DNA from: RFTU01 sp032122355 | GTDB lineage: Bacteria; Pseudomonadota; Gammaproteobacteria; Burkholderiales; Burkholderiaceae_C | Assembly (NCBI GenBank): GCA_032122355.1 | Contig: JAUMCS010000079.1 | Span: forward strand, 1-60,786 | Direction: 5' to 3' | Length of the DNA: 60,786 nucleotides | Shown here: positions 1 to 8,844 of the stretch, one piece after another | Layout of the letters: each line of letters starts with the position of its first letter | Position numbering within the stretch: position 1 is the first letter of the stretch | Position numbers and translations under genes: made by a program | Notes under the pieces: model-generated | Databases searched by the model: none | What the model saw: the letters and a program-made list of their open reading frames with translations, nothing else | What the model was told of the DNA's origin: nothing

Positions 1-496
1 GGCTGTAGCGCATGGTGTCAAAGGCTTCATCGGTGCCAGGAAACCAACCATCCGTGGCTACGCGGCGGCCTCGGGGTTGCCCAAAATAAATGTCGCCGGT
101 GAGTTCACGTATGATCAAAATATCCAAACCAGCTATCACTTCAGGCCGCAGGGTAGAAGCATGGGTTAGCTCGGAATAGCACAAGGCCGGGCGCAAATTG
201 GCAAATAAACCGAGCTGTTTGCGCAGGCCCAATATGGCTTGTTCGGGGCGCAATGCCCGCTCCAGCTTGTCGTACTTCCAATCACCCACAGCACCAAACA
301 ACACTGCATCCGCGGCTTGTGCCAAAGCCAGGGTAGTGGGTGGCAGGGGGTGACCGCTGCTTTCATAAGCAGCGCCGCCGACATCGGCCCATTCCATTTC
401 TAAGTTGAGCTCAAGGGCTTTGAGCACCTTAGCGGCCTCAGCCACAATTTCAGTTCCTATGCCATCGCCGGGCAATACGGCTATTTTGTGTGTCAT
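1..496 (-). CDS. leuB: 3-isopropylmalate dehydrogenase, partial (3' end off the window)
   Basis: Oxidative decarboxylation of 3-isopropylmalate, third step of leucine biosynthesis, cytosolic and NAD-dependent. The frame opens at an ATG at 496 and stays open to the window edge, giving the N-terminal 165 residues. The start reads MTHKIAVLPGDGIGTE, the nucleotide-binding N-terminus of the isocitrate/isopropylmalate dehydrogenase family, followed by GAVGDWKYD and the LRPEQAILGLRKQLGLFAN segment typical of LeuB. It lies 19 bases downstream of leuD on the same strand, in the leuC-leuD-leuB order usual in Burkholderiales. The C-terminal catalytic half is not in the window. Confidence 0.95.
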   Translation of the reverse strand, partial: MTHKIAVLPGDGIGTEIVAEAAKVLKALELNLEMEWADVGGAAYESSGHPLPPTTLALAQAADAVLFGAVGDWKYDKLERALRPEQAILGLRKQLGLFANLRPALCYSELTHASTLRPEVIAGLDILIIRELTGDIYFGQPRGRRVATDGWFPGTDEAFDTMRYS

Positions 497-515
497 GGAG
501 TGGTTCCTATCTATA

Positions 516-1163
516 TCAAAGCATACGCTGGGCTAACCAAGGCATACGGGCAAGGCGCTCGGCTTCGAAAGCCTTGATTTTGTCGGCATGGCGCAGGGTT
601 AAGCCAATATCATCCCAGCCATTGATTAAGCATTGCTTACGGAAAGGCTGCACATCAAACGCATGTTCGGTGCCATCAGGCTTGACCACCACCTGACGAG
701 GCAAGTCAATCACCAATCGGTAGCCAGCAAAAGCGGCGATTTCATCCATCAGTGTCGCCACCACGGTGGGGGGCAATACGATGGGCAACAAACCATTTTT
801 AAAGCAATTGTTAAAGAAAATATCGGCAAAACTGGGGGCAATAATCGCCCTAAAGCCGTATTGCTCAAGCGCCCATGGTGCATGCTCACGCGATGAACCA
901 CAGCCAAAGTTACGACCCGTTACCAAAACTGAAGCGCCCTGATAGCGATCTTGGTTCAAAATAAAATCGGGGTTGGGTTGGCGCATGGCGGGGTCTTGCC
1001 CGGGCTCACCTCGGTCAAGGTAGCGCCATTCATCAAACAAATTAGGCCCAAAACCCGAGCGCTTGATCGACTTCAAAAACTGCTTGGGAATAATGGCATC
1101 GGTATCAATATTTTCGCGGTTAAGGGGTACCGCCAAACCCTGATGAATAGTAAAGGCTTGCAT
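516..1163 (-). CDS. leuD: 3-isopropylmalate dehydratase small subunit
   Basis: Small (swivel-domain) subunit of isopropylmalate isomerase, which with LeuC converts 2- to 3-isopropylmalate through dehydration and rehydration. The 215 residues match the usual 200-220. Family signatures include NIDTDAIIPKQFLK near the N-terminus and GRNFGCGSSREHAPWAL in the middle. Its ATG overlaps the leuC stop codon (TAATG), so the two subunits are probably translationally coupled, as expected for a 1:1 complex. Confidence 0.97.
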   Translation of the reverse strand: MQAFTIHQGLAVPLNRENIDTDAIIPKQFLKSIKRSGFGPNLFDEWRYLDRGEPGQDPAMRQPNPDFILNQDRYQGASVLVTGRNFGCGSSREHAPWALEQYGFRAIIAPSFADIFFNNCFKNGLLPIVLPPTVVATLMDEIAAFAGYRLVIDLPRQVVVKPDGTEHAFDVQPFRKQCLINGWDDIGLTLRHADKIKAFEAERLARMPWLAQRML

Positions 1164-2587
1164 TAACTGATTCTCCGAATATCCACAAAATGACCGGCCA
1201 GTGCTGCTGCAGCGGCCATGGCCGGGCTGAGCAAATGCGTGCGCCCACCGGCGCCTTGACGGCCTTCAAAATTGCGGTTGCTGGTTGAAGCGCAACGCTC
1301 ACCGGGCTCTAGCCTATCGGCATTCATGGCCAAGCACATCGAGCACCCGGGTTGGCGCCATTCAAACCCAGCGGCCAAAAACACTTCGTGCAGGCCTTCG
1401 GCCTCGGCTTGTGCCTTCACCAGGCCCGAGCCAGGCACCACCATGGCGAGTTTGATGTTGGCGGCCACTTTACCGCCCACTTGGCGCACCACGGCAGCGG
1501 CTTGGCGTAAGTCTTCAATGCGGCTATTGGTGCATGACCCAATAAATACTTTATCAACCAAAATTTGATTGATAGCCTGACCCGGCGTTAAACCCATGTA
1601 CTTCAGGGCTGATTCAATGGCATTGCGTTTGCTATCGTCTTTTTCTTTATCGGGGTCGGGTATGCGGTCATCAATGCCCAGCACCATTTCAGGGCTGGTG
1701 CCCCAAGTGACTTGAGGGGCAATGGCTTGGGCATCCAGCTCCACCACGGCATCCCAGTGGGCGTTAGCATCCGAGTGTAGGGTGCGCCAGTAGGTTTGCG
1801 CCTGTTCCCACTCTACGCCGGTGGGCGCCATGGGGCGGCCTTTGCAGTAGGCCAGCGTTTTATCATCCACAGCCACCAATCCCGCGCGTGCGCCGGCTTC
1901 AATGGCCATATTGCACAGGGTCATGCGCCCTTCCATGCTCAGGGCTTGCACGGCAGTGCCGCCAAATTCAATGGTGTAGCCAGTACCGCCGGCGGTGCCA
2001 ATTTTGCCAATAATGGCCAAAGCCAAGTCTTTGGCGCTGCAACCTGCGGGCAAGGTGCCATTGGCCTTGATCAGCATATTTTTGGCTTTTTTGGCCAGTA
2101 GGGTTTGGGTGGCCAGTACGTGTTCGACTTCAGAAGTGCCAATGCCATGCGCCAGTGCCCCAAATGCGCCGTGGGTACTGGTGTGGCTATCGCCGCACAC
2201 CACAGTCATGCCAGGCAGGGTAGCGCCCTGCTCAGGGCCCATCACATGCACAATGCCTTGGCGGTGATCCATAAACGGAAAGTAAGCGGCCGCCCCTACA
2301 CTACGGATATTGGTATCAAGCGTAACCACCTGCTGACGCGATGTGGGGTCGGTAATGCCATCAAGCCCATGCTCCCAGCCTGTGGTGGGGGTGTTGTGGT
2401 CGGCAGTGGCCACAATGGATGAAGTACGCCAAACAGGGCGATGAGCCAAACGCAGCCCTTCAAACGCTTGCGGGCTGGTGACTTCATGCACCAAATGGCG
2501 GTCGATGTATAAAACGGCGGTTCCGTCTTCTTCGGTATGAACCACATGGTCATCCCAAAGTTTGTCGTAAAGGGTGCGGCCAGTCAT
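1163..2587 (-). CDS. leuC: 3-isopropylmalate dehydratase large subunit
   Basis: Aconitase-family large subunit carrying the 4Fe-4S cluster. 474 residues, standard length. Cluster cysteines are visible in VFIGSCTNSRIEDL and in the PGCSMCLAMN segment; VVCGDSHTSTHGAFG is the family active-site motif. It is the first gene of the leu run on the minus strand. Only about 50 bases of upstream sequence remain before a ten-N scaffold gap, so the promoter and any leader peptide cannot be assessed. Confidence 0.97.
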   Translation of the reverse strand: MTGRTLYDKLWDDHVVHTEEDGTAVLYIDRHLVHEVTSPQAFEGLRLAHRPVWRTSSIVATADHNTPTTGWEHGLDGITDPTSRQQVVTLDTNIRSVGAAAYFPFMDHRQGIVHVMGPEQGATLPGMTVVCGDSHTSTHGAFGALAHGIGTSEVEHVLATQTLLAKKAKNMLIKANGTLPAGCSAKDLALAIIGKIGTAGGTGYTIEFGGTAVQALSMEGRMTLCNMAIEAGARAGLVAVDDKTLAYCKGRPMAPTGVEWEQAQTYWRTLHSDANAHWDAVVELDAQAIAPQVTWGTSPEMVLGIDDRIPDPDKEKDDSKRNAIESALKYMGLTPGQAINQILVDKVFIGSCTNSRIEDLRQAAAVVRQVGGKVAANIKLAMVVPGSGLVKAQAEAEGLHEVFLAAGFEWRQPGCSMCLAMNADRLEPGERCASTSNRNFEGRQGAGGRTHLLSPAMAAAAALAGHFVDIRRIS

Positions 2588-2638
2588 GATGGTATGAGTA
2601 TGTTCAAAGATTGCAAATTGACAAGCCTTTATTATCAG

Positions 2639-2648
2639 NNNNNNNNNN
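2639..2648. other. Scaffold gap (10 N)
   Basis: A run of exactly ten N, the usual placeholder for a gap of unknown length. It separates the leu operon from the outer-membrane protein gene, so their adjacency is a scaffolding inference. Confidence 0.97.
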
Positions 2649-2817
2649 GCTTGAGAGATAAAACGAATGTGGCTGTGGCGATATTTACGGACAATTTCCT
2701 CATCAAGATTGTGGCTTGCAATGTCTTATTTCAACAACAGAAAAAAACAAACGAAGCTTGGAGCCTTGTAAAATCAGCTCACGCCAAAGTCGGCCCAATC
2801 AATAAAGGACATCTCAA

Positions 2818-3369
2818 ATGAAAAAAATCGTTACTGCTGCTGCATTGCTCGCAGCCTCTTTAGCTGCTCACGCTCAGTTTTATGGTGAAGTGGGTTACAG
2901 TGTTACCACTATCAATGCAGAAGCTGCTGGCGCAAGCATTGAAACCAAACCCAAATCACTGCGCGGCCTAGTGGGTTATGATTTCACTGAAAACCTTGCC
3001 CTCGAAGGCATTGTAGGTTTTGGCATCGGTGAATCTGACGTAACCGCGAAAGCACTTAATGTTTCAGTGGACATAGCCAAAGCCAAGCTCAACAACGTGC
3101 TTGGCTTATTTATTACTCCCAAAGTAGAAATCATTGATGGCTTAGAAGCCTATTTGCGCTTGGGTGTTGCACGCACCAGCCTTAAATCAAAAATGGCAAA
3201 TGACTCTGACACTGAAATCTCCACATCTACCGCTTATGGCCTTGGCGTTCGCTACATGATCGACAGCCAATTCTCTATCAATGCCGACTACATGGACTAC
3301 GGCCGTGTTGGCGAAAATAAAGATTACAAAGCCAAAGGCTTCACCGTTGGTGCTGGCTACAAGTTCTAA
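2818..3369 (+). CDS. Small outer-membrane beta-barrel protein (OmpA-barrel/OmpW-like)
   Basis: 183 residues. An N-terminal signal peptide (MKKIVTAAALLAASLAAHAQ, cleavage after AHA) is followed by alternating hydrophobic/polar strands and a terminal aromatic (GYKF), the signature recognised by the BAM complex. Repeated short strands such as FYGEVGYS, LRGLVGYDF and YGLGVRYM fit an eight-stranded barrel of the porin_OmpA/OMP_b-brl kind. The start is supported by AAAGGA eight bases upstream of the ATG. A strong intrinsic terminator follows, so the gene is probably monocistronic. Specific function is unknown; a transport or adhesion role cannot be read from the sequence. Confidence 0.85.
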   Translation: MKKIVTAAALLAASLAAHAQFYGEVGYSVTTINAEAAGASIETKPKSLRGLVGYDFTENLALEGIVGFGIGESDVTAKALNVSVDIAKAKLNNVLGLFITPKVEIIDGLEAYLRLGVARTSLKSKMANDSDTEISTSTAYGLGVRYMIDSQFSINADYMDYGRVGENKDYKAKGFTVGAGYKF

Positions 3370-3396
3370 TCTAACATTCGTTAGGTAAAACCACTT

Positions 3397-3433
3397 AAAC
3401 CCATCTGTCAGCGTTGCTGCAGATGGGTTTTTT
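3397..3433 (+). terminator. Rho-independent terminator
   Basis: An 11-bp perfect stem (AAACCCATCTG at 3397-3407 pairing with CAGATGGGTTT at 3420-3430), a 12-base loop, and a run of T through 3433. It lies just downstream of the outer-membrane barrel gene and ends ten bases before the DUF3833 gene. Confidence 0.9.
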
Positions 3434-3448
3434 GCATTCGAGATGATC

Positions 3449-3982
3449 ATGATCAAAATCTTAGCTACCCTCTTTGTTGCTTCTTGGCTGAGTGCGTGCT
3501 CATCACCCAAGGTACAAGACTATGCCCATGAAAAACCCAGCCTTGATTTAGCCACTTATTTCAATGGCCCCTTAAAGGCTTATGGCATTTTTACGGATCG
3601 TTCAGGCCAGGTGGTCAAACGCTTTACCGTAGCTATGCAAGGCACATGGCAAGGCCATGAGGGTGTTTTGGATGAAGACTTCACTTACTCAGACGGCACC
3701 AAACAAAAACGCATTTGGCGCCTCAAAAAACTCGATAACGGCCGCTATGTTGGCCAAGCCGATGATGTGAAAGGCCAGGCTCAAGGCGAAGTAGCGGGCA
3801 ATGCTTTCCGATGGAATTACACTCTATTGTTACCCGTAGACGGTAAAACCTACGAAGTCCAGTTCGATGACTGGATGTATTTGATGGATGATAAAGTGAT
3901 GCTGAACAAGGCCGTGATGAGTAAATTTGGCATACGATTGGGCGAAGTAACGCTCAGCTTTGTAAAAACAACCTCGCCCTAA
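3449..3982 (+). CDS. DUF3833 family lipoprotein
   Basis: About 177 residues. A short hydrophobic leader ends in a lipobox (LSAC, Cys17), so it is predicted to be a lipoprotein. The body resembles DUF3833 proteins (YGIFTDRSGQVVKRFTV, then a DDWMYLMDD segment near the C-terminus). Two in-frame ATGs exist at 3443 and 3449; 3449 is preferred because GAG lies six bases upstream. It precedes a short-chain dehydrogenase on the same strand. DUF3833, SDR and cyclopropane fatty acid synthase genes often cluster in proteobacteria, so a membrane-lipid role is possible but is inference. Confidence 0.8.
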   Translation: MIKILATLFVASWLSACSSPKVQDYAHEKPSLDLATYFNGPLKAYGIFTDRSGQVVKRFTVAMQGTWQGHEGVLDEDFTYSDGTKQKRIWRLKKLDNGRYVGQADDVKGQAQGEVAGNAFRWNYTLLLPVDGKTYEVQFDDWMYLMDDKVMLNKAVMSKFGIRLGEVTLSFVKTTSP

Positions 3983-4032
3983 AATCGATCATTCACCCCC
4001 ACTCACCATTACATCCACCCCTGACACAAACC

Positions 4033-4815
4033 ATGTGGAAGCCACTCATACCCCCACTGAATCAGCCTATCACGCAATGGAAGGGGGAACACGTATGGCT
4101 GATCGGGGCTTCAAGTGGCATTGGTGCAGCACTGGCGCATGCGCTACACGCCAAAGGTGCCCATGTGACGGTTTCAGCACGCAATGCCCAAGCCCTGCAA
4201 ACCTTCGTTGATAGCCACCCAGGGGCTAGGGCAGTCGTGTGCGATGTGCGCCAGCCTGAAAGCCTACAATCGGCTGTGAATGAATTGAAAACCACCCAGC
4301 AGTCCTTGGATTTGGTGGTTTATTGCGCAGGTTATTACCAAGCCATGCGCGCACAAACCTTGAACCCAGAACAATGCCAGATGCACTTCGAAATCAACTA
4401 CCAAGGGGTTTTGCACTGCTTACAGGCGGTGCTACCTTGGCTGCGGCAACAAGGGCATGGGCATATCAGCTTGGTCAGCAGTGTGGCGGGGTTTCGTGGC
4501 CTACCCAAAGCCTTGGCCTACGGCCCCACCAAAGCGGCACTCATTAACTTAGCCGAGATTTTGTACGTAGACCTCAAACCCGAGCATATCAACCTCAGTT
4601 TAATCAACCCGGGTTTTGTCAAAACCCCCATGACCGCCCAGAATGATTTTGAAATGCCCGCACTCATCACACCCGATGAAGCCGCAGTTTCCATCATAAA
4701 AGGTTGGGAAAAAGGCCAGTTTCATATCCACTTCCCCAAACGCTTTACACGCTGGATGCTGTTGCTGCGCATACTGCCGGCGCGTATGTTGTTTGCCATT
4801 ACACAGCGCTTGTAA
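4033..4815 (+). CDS. Short-chain dehydrogenase/reductase (SDR)
   Basis: 260 residues. Classical SDR layout: GASSGIG dinucleotide-binding motif at residues 25-31, CAG in place of NNAG around 98-100, catalytic Ser149/150, Tyr163 and Lys167 (YGPTK), and NPGFVKTPM after the active site. Substrate is unknown. It follows the DUF3833 lipoprotein by 50 bases on the same strand, a pairing seen in lipid-modification clusters. It converges with relA, whose stop lies four bases away. Confidence 0.88.
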   Translation: MWKPLIPPLNQPITQWKGEHVWLIGASSGIGAALAHALHAKGAHVTVSARNAQALQTFVDSHPGARAVVCDVRQPESLQSAVNELKTTQQSLDLVVYCAGYYQAMRAQTLNPEQCQMHFEINYQGVLHCLQAVLPWLRQQGHGHISLVSSVAGFRGLPKALAYGPTKAALINLAEILYVDLKPEHINLSLINPGFVKTPMTAQNDFEMPALITPDEAAVSIIKGWEKGQFHIHFPKRFTRWMLLLRILPARMLFAITQRL

Positions 4816-4818
4816 ACG

Positions 4819-6972
4819 TTATCGGCGGCGCGCAAAACGCACCCCATCAAGCTGTTGAATTTGACGCAGCACACCTGAGAGGCGCGCCATATCGGCCATT
4901 TCCAGGGTAAAGGTCATGTGGGCTGTACCCCCCTGCTTGCCTTTGATGGATTGAGTATTCACACCCGTGACATTGATTTTTTCACGCACCAATACTTCAC
5001 TGATATCACGCAATAAACCCGGCCTATCGCTGGCTTCAATTTGTAAATCTAAGGGGTATAAAACACCCTTCTTAGCGGGCATGGCATTCCAGGCGACTTC
5101 CATACCCCGATCGGGTTGCCGAGCCAGCATATGCGCCAAATTGCTACACCCCGCTCGGTGAATGGCCACTCCGCGCTCCCTTGTCACATAACCCTGAATG
5201 GCATCCGGCGGCACAGGCCGACAGCATTTAGCCAAGGTAGTGAGTAAAGAACCAACCCCTACCACCAACACACCATGATCACCCTGCCCTGTTTGCGAAC
5301 GCCGCAAAGCAATGGCGGTAGCGCTGTCATCGGCAACAGTGCTGACAGCATCATCCTTAGCTTGAACTTTGGCTGGAATTTCACGCGCCCGAGTGGCATC
5401 GGCTTGTTCGATTTCTAGGGCATTAAACCACGCACGCACCTTAGCCTTCGAGCGCGGGCTGATCAAATAACCCAATTCGGTATTGAGCCAATCGAGTGAG
5501 GGACCACCTTCCTTAATAGTGAATACTTCTACCGTTTGGCCATTTTCCAAAGGGGTGTTTAATGACACCATCACCCCATCAACCTTAGCCCCACGGCAAC
5601 GGTGGCCCAGCTGAGTATGCACGGCATAGGCAAAATCAATCGGGGTAGCACCGGTAGGCAAATCCACGACCGCAGCCTGAGGTGTAAGCACATAAATGCG
5701 ATCATCCCAGCCTGCACTTTGCCCAGGAATGGCCGCCACGGTATCGCGCTCCCATGCAAATAGCTGATGAATCACAGCCTTGCGGGCTTGGGCAATCCGG
5801 GCTTCATATTCACCCTTGGCTGAAGCTGGTGCCTTACCTGCCGATTCTTTATAAGCCCAATGGGCTGCCACGCCGTATTCAGCATACTCATGCATTTCAC
5901 GGGTGCGAATTTGAATTTCTATGGCACGGCCATCGCTACCCGCCACCACCGTATGCAGGCTTTGATAACCATTGGCTTTGGGTTTGGCGATGTAGTCATC
6001 AAACTCACCATCAATCGGGTTGTAAGCTGAATGCACTAAAGCCAGTACGGCATAACACTGATTAATGTCACTGACCATGACACGCAAGGCTGACACATCC
6101 ATGACCCGATGAAAAGCCAGCGCTTTGCTTTGCATTTTGCGCCAAATACTATAGATGTGCTTAGGCCGCCCGGCTACCTCGGCGGTGATGCGGGCTTGGG
6201 TGAGCAACTGCTGTAAATCAGCCACCATGCGCTGCACTCGAGCCTCACGTTCAAGGCGACGTTCATCCAGCAAATGGGCGATTTCACGGTAGGCTTGTGG
6301 TTTTTGAAAACGAAAGGCTAAATCTTCCATTTCCCATTTGATTTGGCCTATACCCAACCGGTTAGCCAAAGGCGCATACACATGCAAAGCCTCAAAGCTG
6401 ATGTGCTCTGGGCATGCTTGCTTAGTTTGGGTAAACCAGCGCAAGGTTTGCAAGCGCGAGGCCAAGCGCAACAAAACCACACGCAAGTCTTGCGAAAACG
6501 CCAACAACATTTTGCGTACGCGCTCGGTTTGCTGAGAGGGCGCATCTGGTGCCATGGCGGCTCGGCCCGCTGCTTGCTGAAAGTGCCCCAATTTGCGTGC
6601 ATGGCTAATCAAACGCGCATAATCGGCACCAAAGCCGCGTTCGACCACTTCTTCAGGTTTTTGCAAATAATCAGCGGCATAAACCAAGTACACAGCCGCT
6701 TGCAGGCTGAGGTCTGCCCCAATAGCAGCCAAAATGTGTATCACACCCTGCGCATGGCTGAGTGTATCTTCACCCGAGCCCAACACACCCGACACCAACA
6801 GGGGCTCAGCCAAGGCCTGCGCACGCAACAAAACAAGGCTTGTGTTCGAAACAGCTGCTGGCGCAGGATCCGCACCAGCTGATGTATTTAGGGCTGAAAG
6901 AGCCAATATGGCCGGTGATTGGCTTTCAAGATGCGCGTGTTGGGGGGTAGATAAATGACTTTGAGTTTGCAT
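4819..6972 (-). CDS. relA: RelA-type (p)ppGpp synthetase
   Basis: Ribosome-associated alarmone synthetase that transfers pyrophosphate from ATP to GTP/GDP during amino-acid starvation. 717 residues: pseudo-hydrolase domain (about 60-180), synthetase domain (about 260-375), TGS domain, a Cys-rich zinc-finger region (AKCCRPVPPD, RAGCSNLAHM) and a C-terminal ACT domain. The HD metal-binding motif of the hydrolase domain is replaced by VYAADYL near residue 100, and the synthetase loop reads EFDD (323-326), the acidic ExDD form of monofunctional RelA rather than the RxKD of SpoT. So this is RelA, synthesis only. It lies six bases downstream of the hydrolase gene and is probably cotranscribed. Confidence 0.93.
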   Translation of the reverse strand: MQTQSHLSTPQHAHLESQSPAILALSALNTSAGADPAPAAVSNTSLVLLRAQALAEPLLVSGVLGSGEDTLSHAQGVIHILAAIGADLSLQAAVYLVYAADYLQKPEEVVERGFGADYARLISHARKLGHFQQAAGRAAMAPDAPSQQTERVRKMLLAFSQDLRVVLLRLASRLQTLRWFTQTKQACPEHISFEALHVYAPLANRLGIGQIKWEMEDLAFRFQKPQAYREIAHLLDERRLEREARVQRMVADLQQLLTQARITAEVAGRPKHIYSIWRKMQSKALAFHRVMDVSALRVMVSDINQCYAVLALVHSAYNPIDGEFDDYIAKPKANGYQSLHTVVAGSDGRAIEIQIRTREMHEYAEYGVAAHWAYKESAGKAPASAKGEYEARIAQARKAVIHQLFAWERDTVAAIPGQSAGWDDRIYVLTPQAAVVDLPTGATPIDFAYAVHTQLGHRCRGAKVDGVMVSLNTPLENGQTVEVFTIKEGGPSLDWLNTELGYLISPRSKAKVRAWFNALEIEQADATRAREIPAKVQAKDDAVSTVADDSATAIALRRSQTGQGDHGVLVVGVGSLLTTLAKCCRPVPPDAIQGYVTRERGVAIHRAGCSNLAHMLARQPDRGMEVAWNAMPAKKGVLYPLDLQIEASDRPGLLRDISEVLVREKINVTGVNTQSIKGKQGGTAHMTFTLEMADMARLSGVLRQIQQLDGVRFARRR

Positions 6973-6978
6973 ACACCA

Positions 6979-7848
6979 TCACGCACTGAGCAAAAATTCA
7001 CGCACCACGCCTAATTGGTCGTCTTGTACCAATGTGGGCGCATGGCCTACGCCCTCAAAGGTGACGCAACGCGCTTTAGGCCCACGCAAGCCCATTTCTT
7101 GGGCGGTTTGCACAGAAAGCAAATCACTTTGCGCACCGCGTAACAGCAGAGTTTGTGCAGTGATGCGGTCATAGGCTTGCCACAAGAGTTGTTCACCCAT
7201 TTGCGCGATTTCAGGTGTCATGGTTTTTAAAGCCACACCAATTTGCGGGTCGTAGCGTGGCACAAAGCCGCCCTGCCCATCTTCTTTCAAGTAAGGCCGT
7301 GTCAGTGCCATCCATTGCTCATGCGTATGCGGGCCAAACCCTGCTGAAACCACGCGCAAATACTCGGCGGCGGCTTCTACCGTGGGCCAGCGCAAAGGCA
7401 AACCGACATAAGCACCAATGCGCTGTAGCGCAGCAGACTCCATGCGTGGGCCCACATCATTGAGCACCATGCGGCGAACAGCACTGCCCGGCAAACCTGC
7501 CAGCGCCATACCAATCAAGCCGCCCATCGATGTACCCACCCAATCTAGGGTACTGGCATTGATACGTGCGAGTAAAGTAACCATATCGGCCACATAGTGC
7601 GGGATGGCATAACCATGGGGGTCAGTCAGCCACTCAGATTGGCCACGCCCCGCCATATCAGGGCAAATGACGCGGTAAGTTGACACGAGCGAGCGTGCCA
7701 GCACATCAAAATCACGCCCCTGTCGCGTCAGGCCATGAACGCAGAACAACACACGACTATTGGCGGGGTCGCCCCACTCCCAATAAGCCATGCGGTGCAA
7801 GCCTCTTGAGTTAAGACATTGAACATACTGCAGCTTGGGCTCAATCAT
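6979..7848 (-). CDS. Alpha/beta hydrolase
   Basis: About 289 residues from the ATG at 7848 (MIEPKLQY); a longer frame starts at 7902 but its extra 18 residues look like untranslated leader. Alpha/beta-hydrolase fold: FCVHGLTRQG oxyanion region, nucleophile elbow GTSMGG, catalytic Asp around LLRGAQSDLL, and His in GVGHAP near the C-terminus. Substrate is not predictable; esterase or lactonase-type activity is likely. It is followed within six bases by relA and diverges from 3-hydroxybutyrate dehydrogenase across a 73-base AT-rich spacer that must hold both promoters. Confidence 0.85.
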   Translation of the reverse strand: MIEPKLQYVQCLNSRGLHRMAYWEWGDPANSRVLFCVHGLTRQGRDFDVLARSLVSTYRVICPDMAGRGQSEWLTDPHGYAIPHYVADMVTLLARINASTLDWVGTSMGGLIGMALAGLPGSAVRRMVLNDVGPRMESAALQRIGAYVGLPLRWPTVEAAAEYLRVVSAGFGPHTHEQWMALTRPYLKEDGQGGFVPRYDPQIGVALKTMTPEIAQMGEQLLWQAYDRITAQTLLLRGAQSDLLSVQTAQEMGLRGPKARCVTFEGVGHAPTLVQDDQLGVVREFLLSA

Positions 7849-7921
7849 GATGAAAGTTTCATAAAAAAGTTTGATAATGAATGCTAACAATAAAGCACAC
7901 ATTCAGGAAAGAGAGTTGTAA

Positions 7922-8692
7922 ATGCTTCAACAAAAAACTGCACTGGTGACTGGTTCTACCAGTGGTATTGGATTGGGTATTGCTATTTCACTGGCTCGCC
8001 AAGGTATTCGGGTGATGCTCAATGGCTTTGGTGATGTGGATCAAGCCAAATCCACCATTTCAGCCACAGGTGCTGAGGTCGATTATCACCCTGCGGACAT
8101 GAGCAAACCCGATGAAATTGCCGATCTGATGGCCCAAACCGAGAAAAAATGGGGTGGGGTAGATATTTTGGTGAACAATGCGGGGATTCAATATGTGGCT
8201 AATGTTGAGGATTTTCCGGTGGAACGCTGGGATGCCATCATAGCCATCAATTTATCATCGGCTTTTCACACCACGCGCTTAGCCATTCCTGGCATGAAAG
8301 CTAAAAACTGGGGCCGCATCATCAATATTGCCTCAGCGCATGGACTAGTGGCATCTGCGCAAAAATCAGCTTATGTGGCTGCCAAACATGGGTTGGTGGG
8401 CTTTACCAAATCGGTAGCACTTGAGGTAGCCACAACAGGTATTACCGCCAATGCCATTTGCCCGGGCTGGGTGTTAACCCCTCTGGTGCAAAAACAAATT
8501 GATGCCCGAGTTGCCGCACAGGGTATTAGTCAAGAGGAAGCACAACGCCAATTGCTCGGGGAAAAACAGCCGTCTTTGCAATTTGTCACGCCTGAGCAAC
8601 TCGGTGGTATGGCAGTATTTTTATGCTCTGAAGCAGCCAGCAATATTCGAGGTGCTGCGCTGAATATCGATGGCGGTTGGTTAGCGCAATAG
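7922..8692 (+). CDS. bdhA: D-3-hydroxybutyrate dehydrogenase (SDR family)
   Basis: NAD-dependent interconversion of 3-hydroxybutyrate and acetoacetate in polyhydroxybutyrate turnover. 256 residues. Motifs: GSTSGIG at 11-17, NNAG at 85-88, catalytic Ser138, Tyr151 and Lys155. The segments SAHGLVASAQKSAYVAAKHG and CPGWVLTPLVQKQI are characteristic of the hydroxybutyrate dehydrogenase subgroup. A purine-rich GGAAAGAGAG lies upstream of the ATG. Divergent from the hydrolase/relA pair. Confidence 0.9.
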   Translation: MLQQKTALVTGSTSGIGLGIAISLARQGIRVMLNGFGDVDQAKSTISATGAEVDYHPADMSKPDEIADLMAQTEKKWGGVDILVNNAGIQYVANVEDFPVERWDAIIAINLSSAFHTTRLAIPGMKAKNWGRIINIASAHGLVASAQKSAYVAAKHGLVGFTKSVALEVATTGITANAICPGWVLTPLVQKQIDARVAAQGISQEEAQRQLLGEKQPSLQFVTPEQLGGMAVFLCSEAASNIRGAALNIDGGWLAQ

Positions 8693-8710
8693 CTCTCATC
8701 ACCAACAAAG

Positions 8711-8787
8711 CCCGTAAAGCTGAGTTCGTGCAGTTGTTACGGGTGCTAAAAGCCACACAATAAGCCTTGGCTGCCTATCTGGCAGCC
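8711..8787 (+). other. Two inverted repeats between bdhA and ompR-like gene
   Basis: First, CCCGTAA at 8711-8717 pairs with TTACGGG at 8737-8743. Second, GGCTGCC at 8769-8775 pairs with GGCAGCC at 8781-8787 around a five-base loop. Neither has a following T-run, so they are not clear intrinsic terminators; they could be leader structure upstream of the response regulator or chance. Confidence 0.4.
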
Positions 8788-8844
8788 TGGCGCGCCCGGA
8801 TTGCATAAAGGTCAGTGCGCCTGCCACCACAGGAGATGACTGAC

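Noticed and set aside
8769..8787. Intrinsic terminator after bdhA
   Set aside because: The stem GGCTGCC/GGCAGCC is followed by TGGCGCGCC, with no T-run, so it is listed only as an inverted repeat.
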